Notes: generated by a model not told the origin, from the sequence alone. Shown: positions 15,808-25,246, numbered from the stretch's first letter. The stretch: DNA of 64,000 bases from Thermodesulfobacterium sp. TA1 (GCF_008630935.1 NZ_CP043908.1:1550001-1614000); one strand, 5' to 3'. A program made the numbers and translations.

Positions 15808-18800
15808 ATGGGTGGAATAAGTAGACGAGATTTTTTAAAGTTATCTATAGGTTCTTTAGTTTTAAGCTCTATTTCTATAGACCTTTCTCCTGTTAAGGCT
15901 TATGCTGCTACCGAGCTTAAGATTAAAAATGCTAAAGAAACTACTTCTGTTTGTCCTTATTGTTCGGTTGGGTGTAGCTTAATCGTTTATGCTAAAGGAG
16001 GGAAGGTAGTTCAGGTTGAGGGTGACCCTGATAGTCCTATTAATGAAGGAGCTTTATGTCCAAAAGGTGCTTCGTTGGTTCAAATGGCTAACAATCCTTA
16101 TAGGGTTACAGAGCCTCTTTATCGTGCTCCAGGGGCTACTGAATGGAAAAAGGTTTCTTGGGAATGGGCTTTATCTGAGATAGCAAAAAGGGTAAAGGCT
16201 ACAAGGGATAAGTATTTTATCATTAAGGATGAAAAAGGACGAGTGATTAATAGACTTGAGACTATCGCTCATGTAGGCTCAGCTGCACTTGATAACGAAG
16301 AATGCTATCTTTTACAAAAATTGATGAGGTCTTTAGGCCTTGTTTACATAGAGCATCAGGCGCGAATATGACACAGCGCCACCGTGGCGGCTCTGGCAGA
16401 GTCGTTTGGAAGAGGCGCAATGACTAATCATTGGGTTGACTTAAAAAACGCCGATGTGATCATCGTTATGGGAGGTAATCCTGCTGAAAACCATCCTATT
16501 TCTATGAAATGGATATTAAAGGCTAAAAAAGAGAGAGGTGCTAAACTTTTAGTAATAGACCCAAAATTTACCAGGACAGCTTCTAAAGCAGACCTTTATG
16601 TACCTATTCGTCCAGGAACAGATATAGCCTTTTTAGGTGGACTTATTAAATACATTATAGATAACGAACTCTATTTCAAAGAATACGTGATTAACTATAC
16701 AGACCTTTCCTACTTAGTAGACCCAAATTTTAAAGGTCCTGAGGATTTAGACGGTTATTTTTCAGGATACGACCCTAAAGCAAGAAAATATAATAAAAAT
16801 ACTTGGAAATATCAATTAGACGAAAAAGGTATTCCTAAAAAAGATCCTACACTAAAAGACCCAAACTGTGTTTTTCAGCTTATTAAAAAACATTATAGCC
16901 GTTATACTTTAGATATAGTCTCTGAGATTACAGGGGCACCTAAAGAAAAAATCCTTGAGGCCTATAAGATTATCGCTTCAACCGGAAAGCCAAATAAAGT
17001 AGCTACTATTTGTTATGCTATGGGATGGACCCAGCATACAGTAGGAGTTCAGAACATAAGATCTATGTCTATCATTCAACTTCTTCTTGGTAATGTTGGG
17101 ATGGCTGGAGGTGGAGTTAACGCTTTAAGAGGAGAAAGCAATGTCCAAGGCTCAACCGATATGGGGATTCTTTTCCACATCTTACCAGGCTATCTTCCGA
17201 CCCCAAAGGCTTCTTGGGTTGATTTAAAGACTTATATAGAAAAAAATACACCCAAAACTGCCGAACCTAAGAGCCTTAATTGGTGGAAAAACAGACCTAA
17301 ATATATCGTGAGCTTGCTTAAAGCTTTTTATGGAGACAATGCAACCAAAGAAAACGATTTTTGTTATAGTTATCTTCCAAAGCTTGACGATGATAAAACC
17401 TATAGCTGGTATGACATCTTTGATGCTATGTATAAAGGCAAAATAAAAGGATTTTTTGCTTGGGGACAAAATCCGGCTTGTTCAAGTGCCAATGCTAACA
17501 AGGTAAGAAAGGCTTTAGCTAAGCTTGATTGGTTGGTCTGTGTCAACCTTTGGGACAACGAAACTTCATCTTTCTGGAAAGGTCCTGGAATGGACCCAAA
17601 GAAGGTTAAGACAGAAGTCTTTTTCTTGCCTTGCGCCTCATCGGTAGAAAAACAGGGAAGTATTACCAACTCAGGAAGGTTAGCCCAGTGGAGGTATAAA
17701 GCGGTTGAACCTCCCGGAAAGTGTTTACCTGATGCTGAAATTATAAATGAACTTTATTTAAAGATTAAACAACTTTACCAAAAACAGGGTGGGGTATTTC
17801 CTGACCCGATAGTTAAGCTTAATTGGAATTATGGAGAAAAACATGTAGATATAGAGAAAGTAGCTAAAGAAATAAACGGTTATTATACTCAAGATGTAGC
17901 TTCACATCCTATAGATAAAAAATCTTACAAGAAGGGACAACAAGTTGCTTCTTTTGTGTTTTTACTTGATGATGGTTCTACTGCTTGTGGTAATTGGATT
18001 TACTCTGCAGCTTTTACTGATGCAGGTAATATGATGAAAAGAAGAGGGAAAGAAGACCCAACAGGACTTGGTTTATATTCTAACTGGGCTTGGTGTTGGC
18101 CTGTTAACAGAAGGATCCTTTACAATAGGGCAAGTGTAGACCCGATGGGTACTCCATGGGATCCACAAAGACAGGTTATAAAATGGGATGCTCAAGCTAA
18201 GAAATGGGTAGGAGATATCCCTGATGGTCCACAACCACCTTTAGCCATGGAAGGTGGGGTCCTTCCTTTTATCATGAAGCCTCTTGGTGTGGGGACTATT
18301 TTTGGTTCTGGTTTAGCAGATGGCCCATTCCCCACCTATTATGAGCCGGTAGAGTCGCCTTTTAAGAACCTACTTTATCCTAAGGTCCATTTTAACCCGG
18401 TTGCTAGGACCTATGATAGCCCAGAGGATAAGTTTGTGGTAGGATTAGATCCCAAATATCCTTATGTAGGAACTACCTACAGGGTAACTGAACACTGGCA
18501 GACAGGTGTTATGACCAGACACACACCGTGGTTACTTGAGCTTGAACCACAAATTTTTGCGGAAATAGACCCAGAGCTTGCTAAAGAAAAAGGTATAAAA
18601 AGTGGGGATAGAGTAATTATATCAAGCCCAAGAGGAGAAATCTGGGCGATAGCTATCGTTACAGAAAGAATGAGGCCTCTTGTAGTACAGGGTAAAAAAT
18701 GTCATGTTATAGGTATACCTTGGCATTATGGATGGAGATTTCCTGAGAATGGTAAAGGAGGAGACAGCGCTAACCTACTTACACCTAATGTAGTTGACCC

Positions 18801-18855
18801 AAATACTTTTATCCAAGAGACAAAGTGCTTTATCGTAAACATAAGAAAAGCTTAA
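15808..18855 (+). CDS. fdhA: Formate dehydrogenase alpha subunit, periplasmic, selenocysteine (Sec188)
   Basis: Catalytic Mo/W-bis-MGD subunit oxidising formate to CO2 (or the reverse). The frame is continuous through an in-frame TGA at 16369-16371, read as selenocysteine 188: the context HQARI-Sec-HSATVAALAESFGRGAMTNHW matches the FdnG-type active site, with the conserved His after Sec. Total 1015 aa, the length of E. coli FdnG. The N-terminus MGGISRRDFLKL is a Tat signal with likely cleavage after AYA (about residue 33). Cys49, Cys52, Cys56 and a Cys in GALCPKG bind the [4Fe-4S] cluster. Conceptual translation must bridge the TGA or the gene is wrongly split in two. fdhB follows 66 nt later, fdhE and moeA beyond an IS110 element. 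Confidence 0.96.
16369..16418 (+). promoter_or_regulatory. Selenocysteine UGA codon and candidate bacterial SECIS element
   Basis: The UGA (16369-16371) is followed by a compact hairpin GGCUCU-GGC-AGAGUC (16389-16403, one G-U pair), located +21 to +35 from the U of the codon, the place where bacterial SECIS hairpins bind SelB. An outer helix GCGCC/GGCGC (16376-16380 with 16414-16418) could enclose it. The stretch is conspicuously G+C rich compared with the flanking gene. Confidence 0.75.
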
Positions 18856-18868
18856 TTTGAAAATAGAG

Positions 18869-18896
18869 GGGAGGAGGGAGTTTCTCCCTACCTCCC
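18869..18896 (+). promoter_or_regulatory. Intercistronic hairpin between fdhA and fdhB
   Basis: GGGAGGAGGGAG (18869-18880), loop TTT, CTCCCT-A-CCTCCC (18884-18896) form a 12-bp stem with a single bulged A. No T-run follows, so it is more likely a transcript-stabilising or processing structure that sets the A:B ratio than a terminator. Confidence 0.55.
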
Positions 18897-18921
18897 TTAA
18901 AAAATCTAAAGGAGGAAAGGT

Positions 18922-19650
18922 ATGGCACGCAAAGCTTTATTAATAACCCCAGACCTTTGTATAGGATGTAGAGGTTGTCAGGTAGCTTGTAAATCTTGGA
19001 ACGACCTTCCAGCAGAAGAGACTAAAAACAATGGAACTCATGAGAACCCCCCAGACCTTACAGGTTATACTTATAACCGTATTCGGTTTATCGAAAAAGT
19101 AAACGAAAAAAACGAAGTCCAGTGGCTGTTTGTAAGCCACAGATGTTTACACTGTGGAGAACCTGCTTGTGTAGAAATCTGTCCTGTAAAAGCCTTGAAA
19201 AAAGACCCAGATACTGGGATAGTTTATTATGATAAGACCCAGTGTATAGGTTGTCAAGCTTGTCAAGCAGCTTGTCCTTTTAACATTCCGAGATACGATA
19301 AAAACGGTAAGATTTCAAAGTGTCATTTCTGTATAGACAGGGTAAAGGCAGGTCTTACCCCGGCTTGTGCGAAGACTTGTCCCACAGGTGCTATAAAGTA
19401 TGGAGACCGTGATAGCTTGATAAAAGAAGCTAAGACAGAAGGTTATACTGTGCTTTATGGCGAGACAGACTTAGGAGGATTAGGGGTAGTATATGCTTTA
19501 AAGGCTTCTCCTAAAGAATATAATCTGGCTGAAAATCCGAAAAAACCTGAAAACTTGATTGCCATGGGACAGATGTTGAGAGCCCTTATAGAAAAGGGTG
19601 TAGCTCTTTCTCCTTCTGTGCTTAAGGATATCGGGTTGCTAAAAGGATAA
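18922..19650 (+). CDS. fdhB: Formate dehydrogenase beta subunit, four-cluster ferredoxin
   Basis: Electron-transfer partner of FdhA. The 242 residues hold four cysteine groups (CIGCRGCQVAC from residue 13, CLHCGEPACVEICP, CIGCQACQAACP, CHFCIDRVKAGLTPACAKTCP). Unlike E. coli FdnH there is no C-terminal membrane helix, and no cytochrome b gene follows, so the enzyme is probably the soluble periplasmic FdhAB type of sulfate reducers that feeds cytochrome c3 and then Hmc. It has no signal of its own and should be exported with FdhA by Tat. Good ribosome site AAAGGAGG. Confidence 0.93.
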   Translation: MARKALLITPDLCIGCRGCQVACKSWNDLPAEETKNNGTHENPPDLTGYTYNRIRFIEKVNEKNEVQWLFVSHRCLHCGEPACVEICPVKALKKDPDTGIVYYDKTQCIGCQACQAACPFNIPRYDKNGKISKCHFCIDRVKAGLTPACAKTCPTGAIKYGDRDSLIKEAKTEGYTVLYGETDLGGLGVVYALKASPKEYNLAENPKKPENLIAMGQMLRALIEKGVALSPSVLKDIGLLKG

Positions 19651-19685
19651 AATAAAAACCGGTTTTTAAAACTTTTTTTATCCTT

Positions 19686-19718
19686 AAAAAAGGGGAGAAA
19701 AACTTTCTCCCCTTTTTT
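19686..19718 (+). terminator. Rho-independent terminator after fdhAB
   Basis: A perfect 15-bp stem (19686-19700 with 19704-19718; core GGGGAGAAA/TTTCTCCCC) with loop AAC ends in a run of six T followed by CTTTTTT. It lies 36 nt after the fdhB stop and is flanked by A and T runs, so it may work in both directions. Confidence 0.9.
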
Positions 19719-19791
19719 CTTTTTTATCTTAAGTTATTATAATAATGTAGTAAAAAAACAGTTTAAAGAGTCAACTATCAGAAAATAGGAA

Positions 19792-20991
19792 TTAAACATG
19801 AGAGACCTCCAGAACAGGGAACTTAGAAAAAGCAGGATTAAAGAAAGTTTTTTTTCTACAAATTGCATAGATAACTCTTATAAGTTTGTTTACAACTGCT
19901 ATCATAGCTTTCTTATAACTGCCAAAGTTTTTCTTCTTACGTATAAAATAGGATCTGAAGTAAAAATTCCATTTTACTACACCTACCGCCATCTGGAAAA
20001 GAACATTTCTGAGAAAGCTCGACCCTTGCTTAGATATGCTCATCTTAGCTTTATACTTACCAGATTGTTTTGTTACTGGGTCTGTGCCCGCAAACTTTAT
20101 GAGCTTTTTGGCATTAGAAAATCTTTTTACGTCTCTGATTTCAGCCAAAAAGAGACTTGCAAGTTTAGAGGAAATACCTTTTATAGAGGAAATGAGCTTA
20201 ATTTGTTCTTGCTGGTCTTCATCCATTTTCTCTACAAGCATCTCTTCAAGCTTTTTTATTCTTGGCTCAAGGAAAAAGAGTTTTTCGATGTAGATGATAA
20301 GAGTTTGAGAGAGATAAGGATTGTCAACCCCGATAGAGTTTTTAGCAAGGTTTATGACTTCATCGGGAGAAAAGGAAGGGGTTTTACCTTTAGGAACAGA
20401 GGATTTAATAATTTCGGAAATTTCATTTGGTTTAGCTTTTTTAAGGGTTTTAGCAGAGGGGAATTTAAGGAGTATGTTAAGGAAGGAGTGGGAGTAAATA
20501 TTAAAGTGCTTTTCAGCTTCTGGGAAAAGAACAGTGAGGGCGTATTTGATTTGAGTTTTAGCTTCAGCAAGTTCATGTTTAAGTTTTTGGATAAGACGAG
20601 AAGCACTACGGAGTTCAGAGTTTTCAGGATAGGATTTAAGGAATTCAGGGTTATTAAGAGCGAAGAGTGCAAGGATTTTGGCATCTTTTGTGTCGTATTT
20701 AGAGGGGTTGTTAGCGGAGATAAATTCAAAGAATCTGTGGACGATTTTAGGGTTAAGGATGAAGGTTTGGATATCTTTTTCAACGAGGAAGCAGTAAAGG
20801 GGGATGTGGAACCTACCAGAGGATTCCATAACAACGATAGGGTCAGAGAGGGTTTTGAGAAGGTTAAAGAAATCAGAGAAGCCTTGAAGAGACATAGAGA
20901 GTTTGCCGGAGGAGAGGGTTTTAGCTTCATGGTTAAGGATGCAGAAGTGGAAGTTATCTTTAGAAATGTCAACACCGATGTAATGGGTCAT
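19792..20991 (-). CDS. IS110-family transposase (DEDD recombinase)
   Basis: RNA-guided serine/DEDD recombinase of 399 residues. The N-terminal RuvC-like domain begins YIGVDISKDNFHFCILN with the first catalytic Asp at residue 8, then VMESSGRFH (Glu) and KYDTKDAKILALFA (the two Asp). The C-terminal Transposase_20 domain has ISSIKGISSKLASLFLAEI and FAGTDPVTKQSGKYKAKMSISKQGSSFLRNVLF, with the conserved Ser. Full length, no internal stop. A ribosome site AAGGAGG lies before the ATG. Upstream non-coding DNA is the expected bridge RNA locus. Confidence 0.93.
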   Translation of the reverse strand: MTHYIGVDISKDNFHFCILNHEAKTLSSGKLSMSLQGFSDFFNLLKTLSDPIVVMESSGRFHIPLYCFLVEKDIQTFILNPKIVHRFFEFISANNPSKYDTKDAKILALFALNNPEFLKSYPENSELRSASRLIQKLKHELAEAKTQIKYALTVLFPEAEKHFNIYSHSFLNILLKFPSAKTLKKAKPNEISEIIKSSVPKGKTPSFSPDEVINLAKNSIGVDNPYLSQTLIIYIEKLFFLEPRIKKLEEMLVEKMDEDQQEQIKLISSIKGISSKLASLFLAEIRDVKRFSNAKKLIKFAGTDPVTKQSGKYKAKMSISKQGSSFLRNVLFQMAVGVVKWNFYFRSYFIRKKKNFGSYKKAMIAVVNKLIRVIYAICRKKTFFNPAFSKFPVLEVSHV

Positions 20992-20994
20992 GAT

Positions 20995-21165
20995 GCTACC
21001 TCCTTTTTAAGATTTTTGTCCCTCACACCATCCTCCCGAGTAGCTGGGGCTTTGGTAGCCCAACCAACTTATCGGGTGTTGAGGGACAGAGGGACATACT
21101 CCTTAAGAGGCTCAAAGGCCTACCAAAAATGGAGTCCCTGTCCCTCTCTAACTTATAAGCTTTTG
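20995..21165 (-). ncRNA. Putative IS110 bridge RNA
   Basis: Bridge RNAs are encoded in the non-coding end upstream of IS110 transposases and hold two internal loops that pair with target and donor DNA. Here the minus strand shows two consecutive stem-loops: AGAGGGACA...CTCC pairing with GGAGTATGTCCCTCT (21141-21156 with about 21087-21101), then GTCCCTCAACACC pairing with GGTGTGAGGGAC (about 21075-21087 with 21025-21036). Each encloses a large loop of 25-40 nt. Length of about 170 nt, position and two-loop plan fit; the exact ends and guide bases are not determined. Arms of the two stems are similar to each other, so alternative pairings exist. Confidence 0.65.
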
Positions 21166-21169
21166 TTTT

Positions 21170-21197
21170 ATTATACAAAACAAAATGTGTTAAACAA
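21170..21197 (-). promoter_or_regulatory. Putative promoter for bridge RNA and transposase
   Basis: Minus strand TTGTTT (21197-21192), 16 nt, then a perfect TATAAT (21175-21170). Predicted start near 21163, just before the structured RNA. A 9-bp inverted repeat TTTTGTTTT/AAAACAAAA (21161-21169 with 21177-21185) overlaps the -10. Confidence 0.5.
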
Positions 21198-21229
21198 ACC
21201 TTAACATAAAAATTGCAGGAGGTGTAAAA

Positions 21230-21982
21230 ATGGAATTAAAGGTTTGGATAGATCAGCTTAAGATGGAAAGACCTCATTTAGAAGGAGTTTTAAGCTTGTA
21301 TGAAAAGGTAGTTAGGTTTAATAAGGATTGTGAAAAAATTCTTGAAAACAGTGCCCCCACTGAAAGTTTGGATAAACTTTTAGAAAGTTTTGGCATAACC
21401 TTTGAAGTACCTTATGAGTTTATTTCTTATTTAAAGGAGATTTTAGGTAATAAAGGGGAAGAGGTGTTAAATAACCCAAGAGAATTATGGGACCTAAACT
21501 TATCTGAGGAAAAAGAAGTCCCTGAGGAAGAGATAAAAAGAATGCTTTTTTTGTTGAGCCTTCCTCTTTTTAGAAAACTTGCTTCAGAAAGAAGACCTAA
21601 CCTTAGTCCAAAAGTAAACAATAGATGTCCTATTTGTGGAGAACCTTATTCTTTATCCTTAATAGACGAAAACAATAAACGTCATTTTCTTTGTTCTATT
21701 TGTGGGTATAAAGAAGAGGGATTTAGGATTGGTTGTAGTTATTGTGGGCATAGAGAGTGCGACAAAATAGACCTTTTAGTAGACGAAGATGAGATAAGGG
21801 TTGAACTTTGTAAAGATTGCAAGAGCTATATTAAGAGTTTTAAGGAAACCATCCCTATTTATCTTAAACATCCTGACCCTTATCTTATAGATTTAATCAG
21901 CCTTCCTTTAGAGGTGATTGCTCAAGAGCGTGATTTTATTAGAAGGTCCCCCAATATTTTGGGTATAAGGGAGATAAAGTAA
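21230..21982 (+). CDS. fdhE: Formate dehydrogenase accessory protein FdhE
   Basis: Cytoplasmic iron-binding chaperone needed for maturation or export of Tat-type formate dehydrogenases. The 250-residue protein has an N-terminal helical part and a C-terminal rubredoxin-like region with CPICGEP, CSICGYKE, CSYCGH and CKDCKSY, the four CxxC motifs of FdhE. Ribosome site GGAGG is 9 nt upstream. Its stop and the moeA start share one base (TAATG), so the two are coupled. It belongs functionally with fdhAB although the IS110 element now separates them. Confidence 0.9.
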   Translation: MELKVWIDQLKMERPHLEGVLSLYEKVVRFNKDCEKILENSAPTESLDKLLESFGITFEVPYEFISYLKEILGNKGEEVLNNPRELWDLNLSEEKEVPEEEIKRMLFLLSLPLFRKLASERRPNLSPKVNNRCPICGEPYSLSLIDENNKRHFLCSICGYKEEGFRIGCSYCGHRECDKIDLLVDEDEIRVELCKDCKSYIKSFKETIPIYLKHPDPYLIDLISLPLEVIAQERDFIRRSPNILGIREIK

Positions 21983-23913
21983 TGGGGAAAAAAGTTTTTC
22001 ATGAGGTATTAAGTCTTACTGAGGCTATTAATAGGTTGATTAAAGTTTTTAAACAAAAGGTAGTTTATCCTCTTGAGGCTGAGAAGATAAAAGTAAAAGA
22101 GGCGTTAGGTAGGGTTACTGCTGAGCCTGTTTTTGCTAAGTGGTCGTCTCCTTATTTTCATTCGGCTGCGATGGATGGTTATGCAGTTAGGTCTAAGGAT
22201 ACTTTTACTGCTACAGAAAAAGACCCGGTGCCCCTAAAAATAGGGACTCAGGCTGTTTGGATAGAAACAGGAGACCCTTTACCTGAAGGGTTTGACACGG
22301 TTATTCCTATAGAAGAAGTAAATTTAAAAGGAGATTCTATAGAAATATACAAGGCTTATCCACCTTATCATGACGTTCGTCCTGTTGGGGAAGACATCGT
22401 GGCTACGGAGATGATCATTCCTGAAAATCATTTTATAAGGCCCTTTGAAGTGGGGGCTATGCTTGCAAGTGGGATATTAGAGGTTTTGGTAAGAAGAAAA
22501 CCTAAGGTAGGCGTTATTCCTACTGGGTCTGAGTTAATTCCTCCTGAAGAAGCTGAAAAAGAGGGGCTCACCCCCCCATTTCTTATAGAGTATAATTCTT
22601 CGGTTTTAAAAGGGCTTTTAGAACAAGATGGGGCAGAGGTTAAGGTTTATCCTATAGCTAAAGATGAAGAACATTCTATAAAGTCTGCTATAGAAAAAGC
22701 TTTAGAAGAAAACGATTTAGTACTTTTAAACGCTGGATCAGGTTATGGAAAAGAAGACTTTACTTACAAGGTTCTAAACGATTTAGGGGAGATAATAATA
22801 AACGGTGTAGCCATCAAGCCTGGCAAACCTTTTATCGCAGCCTTTTGTAAAGATAAACCGGTTTTAGGAATACCAGGTTATCCTGTATCGGCTATTTTTT
22901 GTTATCAGCTTTTTGTAAGGCCCCTTCTTGAGCTTTATCTGGGAACTTCTCTTACCAAAGAAGAAAAAATAAAAGGGCTTCTTTCCCGTCAGCTTGCATC
23001 TCCTGTTGGGGTAGATGAGTTTGTGAGGGTTAAAGTGGGTAAAGTAGGAGATAAATACATAGTTTCTCCTTTAGGGAGAGGGGCTGGACTTCTTATGTCG
23101 GTGGTTAGAGCAGATGGTTATCTTTGGATACCTGCAGGTTCTGAAGGATTGTCTCCTGGCAAAGAGGTAGAGGTGTTTCTTTGGAGAAACAAAAAAGAGA
23201 TAGACTATACCTTGGTATGTATAGGTAGCCATGACAATACCTTAGATATAGTCTACAACTTTTTGCGGAAAAGATATCCGCATATTTCTCTATCCTCAGC
23301 CCATGTAGGCTCTATGGGAGGACTAATAGCTATTAAAAAGAGAGAAGCCCATCTTGCAGGAACCCATCTCTTAGACGAGGCTACCGGAGAATATAACGTA
23401 CCTTTTATAAAGAAAATTTTACCAGAACGTCCGGTAGTACTGATAAACCTTGTATACAGAGTGCAAGGGTTTATCGTAAAAAAGGGGAATCCTAAAAATA
23501 TTCTCAGTTTTTCTGACCTTACACGAGAGGATGTGGTTTTCATCAATAGACAGGCTGGTTCCGGAACAAGGCTTCTATTGGATAAGCATCTAAAAGACCT
23601 TGGTATAGACCCCTCTCAGATAAGAGGTTATGACCAAGACGAGTATACACATATGGGGATTGCACAGGCGGTTGCCAGTGGAAGGGCAGATGTAGGGCTT
23701 GGTATTTATGCAGCGGCTAAGGCTCTGGATTTAGATTTTATCCCCGTTGCCGAAGAACGCTATGATATAGTTATTCCCAAAGAGTTTTTAGATTTGGAAA
23801 TAATCCAGGCTTTTTTAGATATTGTAAGACACGATGAAGGGTTTAGAAATATGGTTTTAAGTCTTGGTGGTTATGATGTAAGGGATATGGGAAAAGTTAT
23901 GTATGAAAGTTAA
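21982..23913 (+). CDS. moeA: MoeA molybdopterin molybdotransferase fused to a substrate-binding (PBP) domain
   Basis: Residues 1 to about 405 form MoeA, which inserts Mo (or W) into adenylylated molybdopterin: HSAAMDGYAV, ETGDPLPEGFDTVIPIEE, IPTGSEL, NAGSGYGKEDF and GIPGYPVSAIF are visible. Residues about 410-643 form a periplasmic-binding-protein-like domain (CIGSHDNTLDIV, NRQAGSGTRLLLD, ASGRADVGLGIYAAA) related to ModE/LysR effector and tungstate/molybdate-type binding folds, but without a signal peptide. The fusion is a known architecture in anaerobes; it may sense or deliver molybdate or tungstate for the enzymes encoded nearby. Confidence 0.9.
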   Translation: MGKKVFHEVLSLTEAINRLIKVFKQKVVYPLEAEKIKVKEALGRVTAEPVFAKWSSPYFHSAAMDGYAVRSKDTFTATEKDPVPLKIGTQAVWIETGDPLPEGFDTVIPIEEVNLKGDSIEIYKAYPPYHDVRPVGEDIVATEMIIPENHFIRPFEVGAMLASGILEVLVRRKPKVGVIPTGSELIPPEEAEKEGLTPPFLIEYNSSVLKGLLEQDGAEVKVYPIAKDEEHSIKSAIEKALEENDLVLLNAGSGYGKEDFTYKVLNDLGEIIINGVAIKPGKPFIAAFCKDKPVLGIPGYPVSAIFCYQLFVRPLLELYLGTSLTKEEKIKGLLSRQLASPVGVDEFVRVKVGKVGDKYIVSPLGRGAGLLMSVVRADGYLWIPAGSEGLSPGKEVEVFLWRNKKEIDYTLVCIGSHDNTLDIVYNFLRKRYPHISLSSAHVGSMGGLIAIKKREAHLAGTHLLDEATGEYNVPFIKKILPERPVVLINLVYRVQGFIVKKGNPKNILSFSDLTREDVVFINRQAGSGTRLLLDKHLKDLGIDPSQIRGYDQDEYTHMGIAQAVASGRADVGLGIYAAAKALDLDFIPVAEERYDIVIPKEFLDLEIIQAFLDIVRHDEGFRNMVLSLGGYDVRDMGKVMYES

Positions 23914-23944
23914 AAACAAAAGATAATAAAAGGAGGTAGGTAAG

Positions 23945-25246
23945 GTGGAGGTAAACTTTTGGGACCAAAAAGCAGAAACTTTACCTCAGGAAGAGTTAAG
24001 GGTGCTTCAGTTAGAGAAACTTAAAAAAGTGATAAGGTTAGTTTATGAGAGGGTACCCCATTACCGTAAAAAATTTGAAGAAGCCAAGGTAAAACCTGAA
24101 GATATAAAAAGTTTAGAGGATGTGGTGCGTTTACCTTTTACTACTAAAGAAGACCTTTTTGTAGACTATCCTTATGGCCTTTTAGCTGTGCCTTTAGAAG
24201 AGGTGGTGAGATTACACACCTCAAGTGGGACTACTGGAAAACCCAAGGCTTTATTTTTTACCAAAAAAGACATAGACGCCCAGGCAGAGTTGATAGCAAG
24301 GGCCTTGGTGATGACAGGAACTACCAGAGGCGATGTCCTTCAGAATTCTATGACCTATGGTCTCTTTACCGGAGCTTTGGTGATGCATTATGGAGCTGAA
24401 AAGGTAGGGGTTTTGGTAATACCTGCTGGGCCGGGGAACACAGAAAGGCAGATAGAACTTATGAAGACCTTTGGGACCACCTGTTTTCATATGACCCCCA
24501 GCTATGCCCTTTATGTAGCCTCGGTGCTTCTAAACAAAGGAATAGATCCTAAAAAAGATTTAAACCTTAAAAGGGCATACTTAGGGGCAGAACCTTATAC
24601 TGAGGAAACCAGAAAGAAGATAGAGGAACTTTTAAGGATAGACGTTTACAACTGCTATGGGTTGTCTGAAATGGGAGGTCCTGGGGTAGGGTTTGAGTGT
24701 GTGTTTAAACAGGGTCTTCATATCTGGGAGGATGCCTTTTTGGCAGAAATAGTCAACCCTGAAACAGGAGAGCCTGTTAAAGAAGGCGAGGTGGGAGAGC
24801 TGGTTTTAACCTCACTTAACCGTGAAGGAATGCCGCTTATTCGTTATCGTACAAGGGACCTTACCTTCTTTTACACAGAACCTTGTTCCTGTGGAAGGAC
24901 CCATAGAAGAATAAGTAGGATTTTAGGAAGGGCAGACGACATGTTTATCGTCAGAGGGGTAAACATCTTTCCGCAGCAAATAGAGGCGGTTTTGATGGGT
25001 ATCAAAGGGGTAGCGCAAAACTATCAGATCGTCCTTGAAAACTATGATGAGATGGTAGTAAGGGTAGAGATAGACCGAGAGTTTTTCGACGGAAGAATAG
25101 AAAGACTGCTTAAACTTAAAGAAGAAATTATAGAAAAACTGAGAGAGGCTATACTGGTAAAGCCTAAAGTAGAGTTGTTAGAACCTGGGACCTTGCCTGT
25201 AAGTGAGGGTAAAGCCAAAAGGGTAATAGATAAAAGAACCTTATAA
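23945..25246 (+). CDS. paaK: Phenylacetate-CoA ligase-like protein (copy 1)
   Basis: ANL-superfamily enzyme that activates an aryl-acid through an adenylate to the CoA thioester. The 433 residues show the P-loop [32 protein letters not shown], and the C-terminal GRADDMFIVRGVNIFPQQIE hinge plus SEGKAKRVIDKR. A CSCGRTHR segment is typical of PaaK. Start is GTG at 23945 after AAGGAGG. The gene is followed 10 nt later by an ACT-domain gene, and the pair is repeated directly downstream. In anaerobes such pairs go with fermentation of aromatic amino acids via indolepyruvate oxidoreductase; no ior genes are in view. Confidence 0.88.
   Translation: MEVNFWDQKAETLPQEELRVLQLEKLKKVIRLVYERVPHYRKKFEEAKVKPEDIKSLEDVVRLPFTTKEDLFVDYPYGLLAVPLEEVVRLHTSSGTTGKPKALFFTKKDIDAQAELIARALVMTGTTRGDVLQNSMTYGLFTGALVMHYGAEKVGVLVIPAGPGNTERQIELMKTFGTTCFHMTPSYALYVASVLLNKGIDPKKDLNLKRAYLGAEPYTEETRKKIEELLRIDVYNCYGLSEMGGPGVGFECVFKQGLHIWEDAFLAEIVNPETGEPVKEGEVGELVLTSLNREGMPLIRYRTRDLTFFYTEPCSCGRTHRRISRILGRADDMFIVRGVNIFPQQIEAVLMGIKGVAQNYQIVLENYDEMVVRVEIDREFFDGRIERLLKLKEEIIEKLREAILVKPKVELLEPGTLPVSEGKAKRVIDKRTL

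Larger units (their letters stand above)
19760..21200 (-). mobile_element. IS110-family insertion sequence (boundaries approximate)
   Basis: One DEDD-type transposase gene plus about 200 bp of structured non-coding DNA upstream of it, the normal layout of the IS110 group. Inverted terminal repeats are not obvious, as usual for this family, so the ends are placed only roughly: right of the fdhB terminator and left of the fdhE ribosome site. It appears intact and inserted between fdhAB and fdhE. Confidence 0.8.

Noticed and set aside
19798-21204. 468-codon open frame on the plus strand across the whole IS110 element
   Set aside because: It is the antisense shadow of the transposase gene: composition is Phe/Arg/Lys/Gly rich with no motif, and the opposite strand encodes a clear DEDD transposase.
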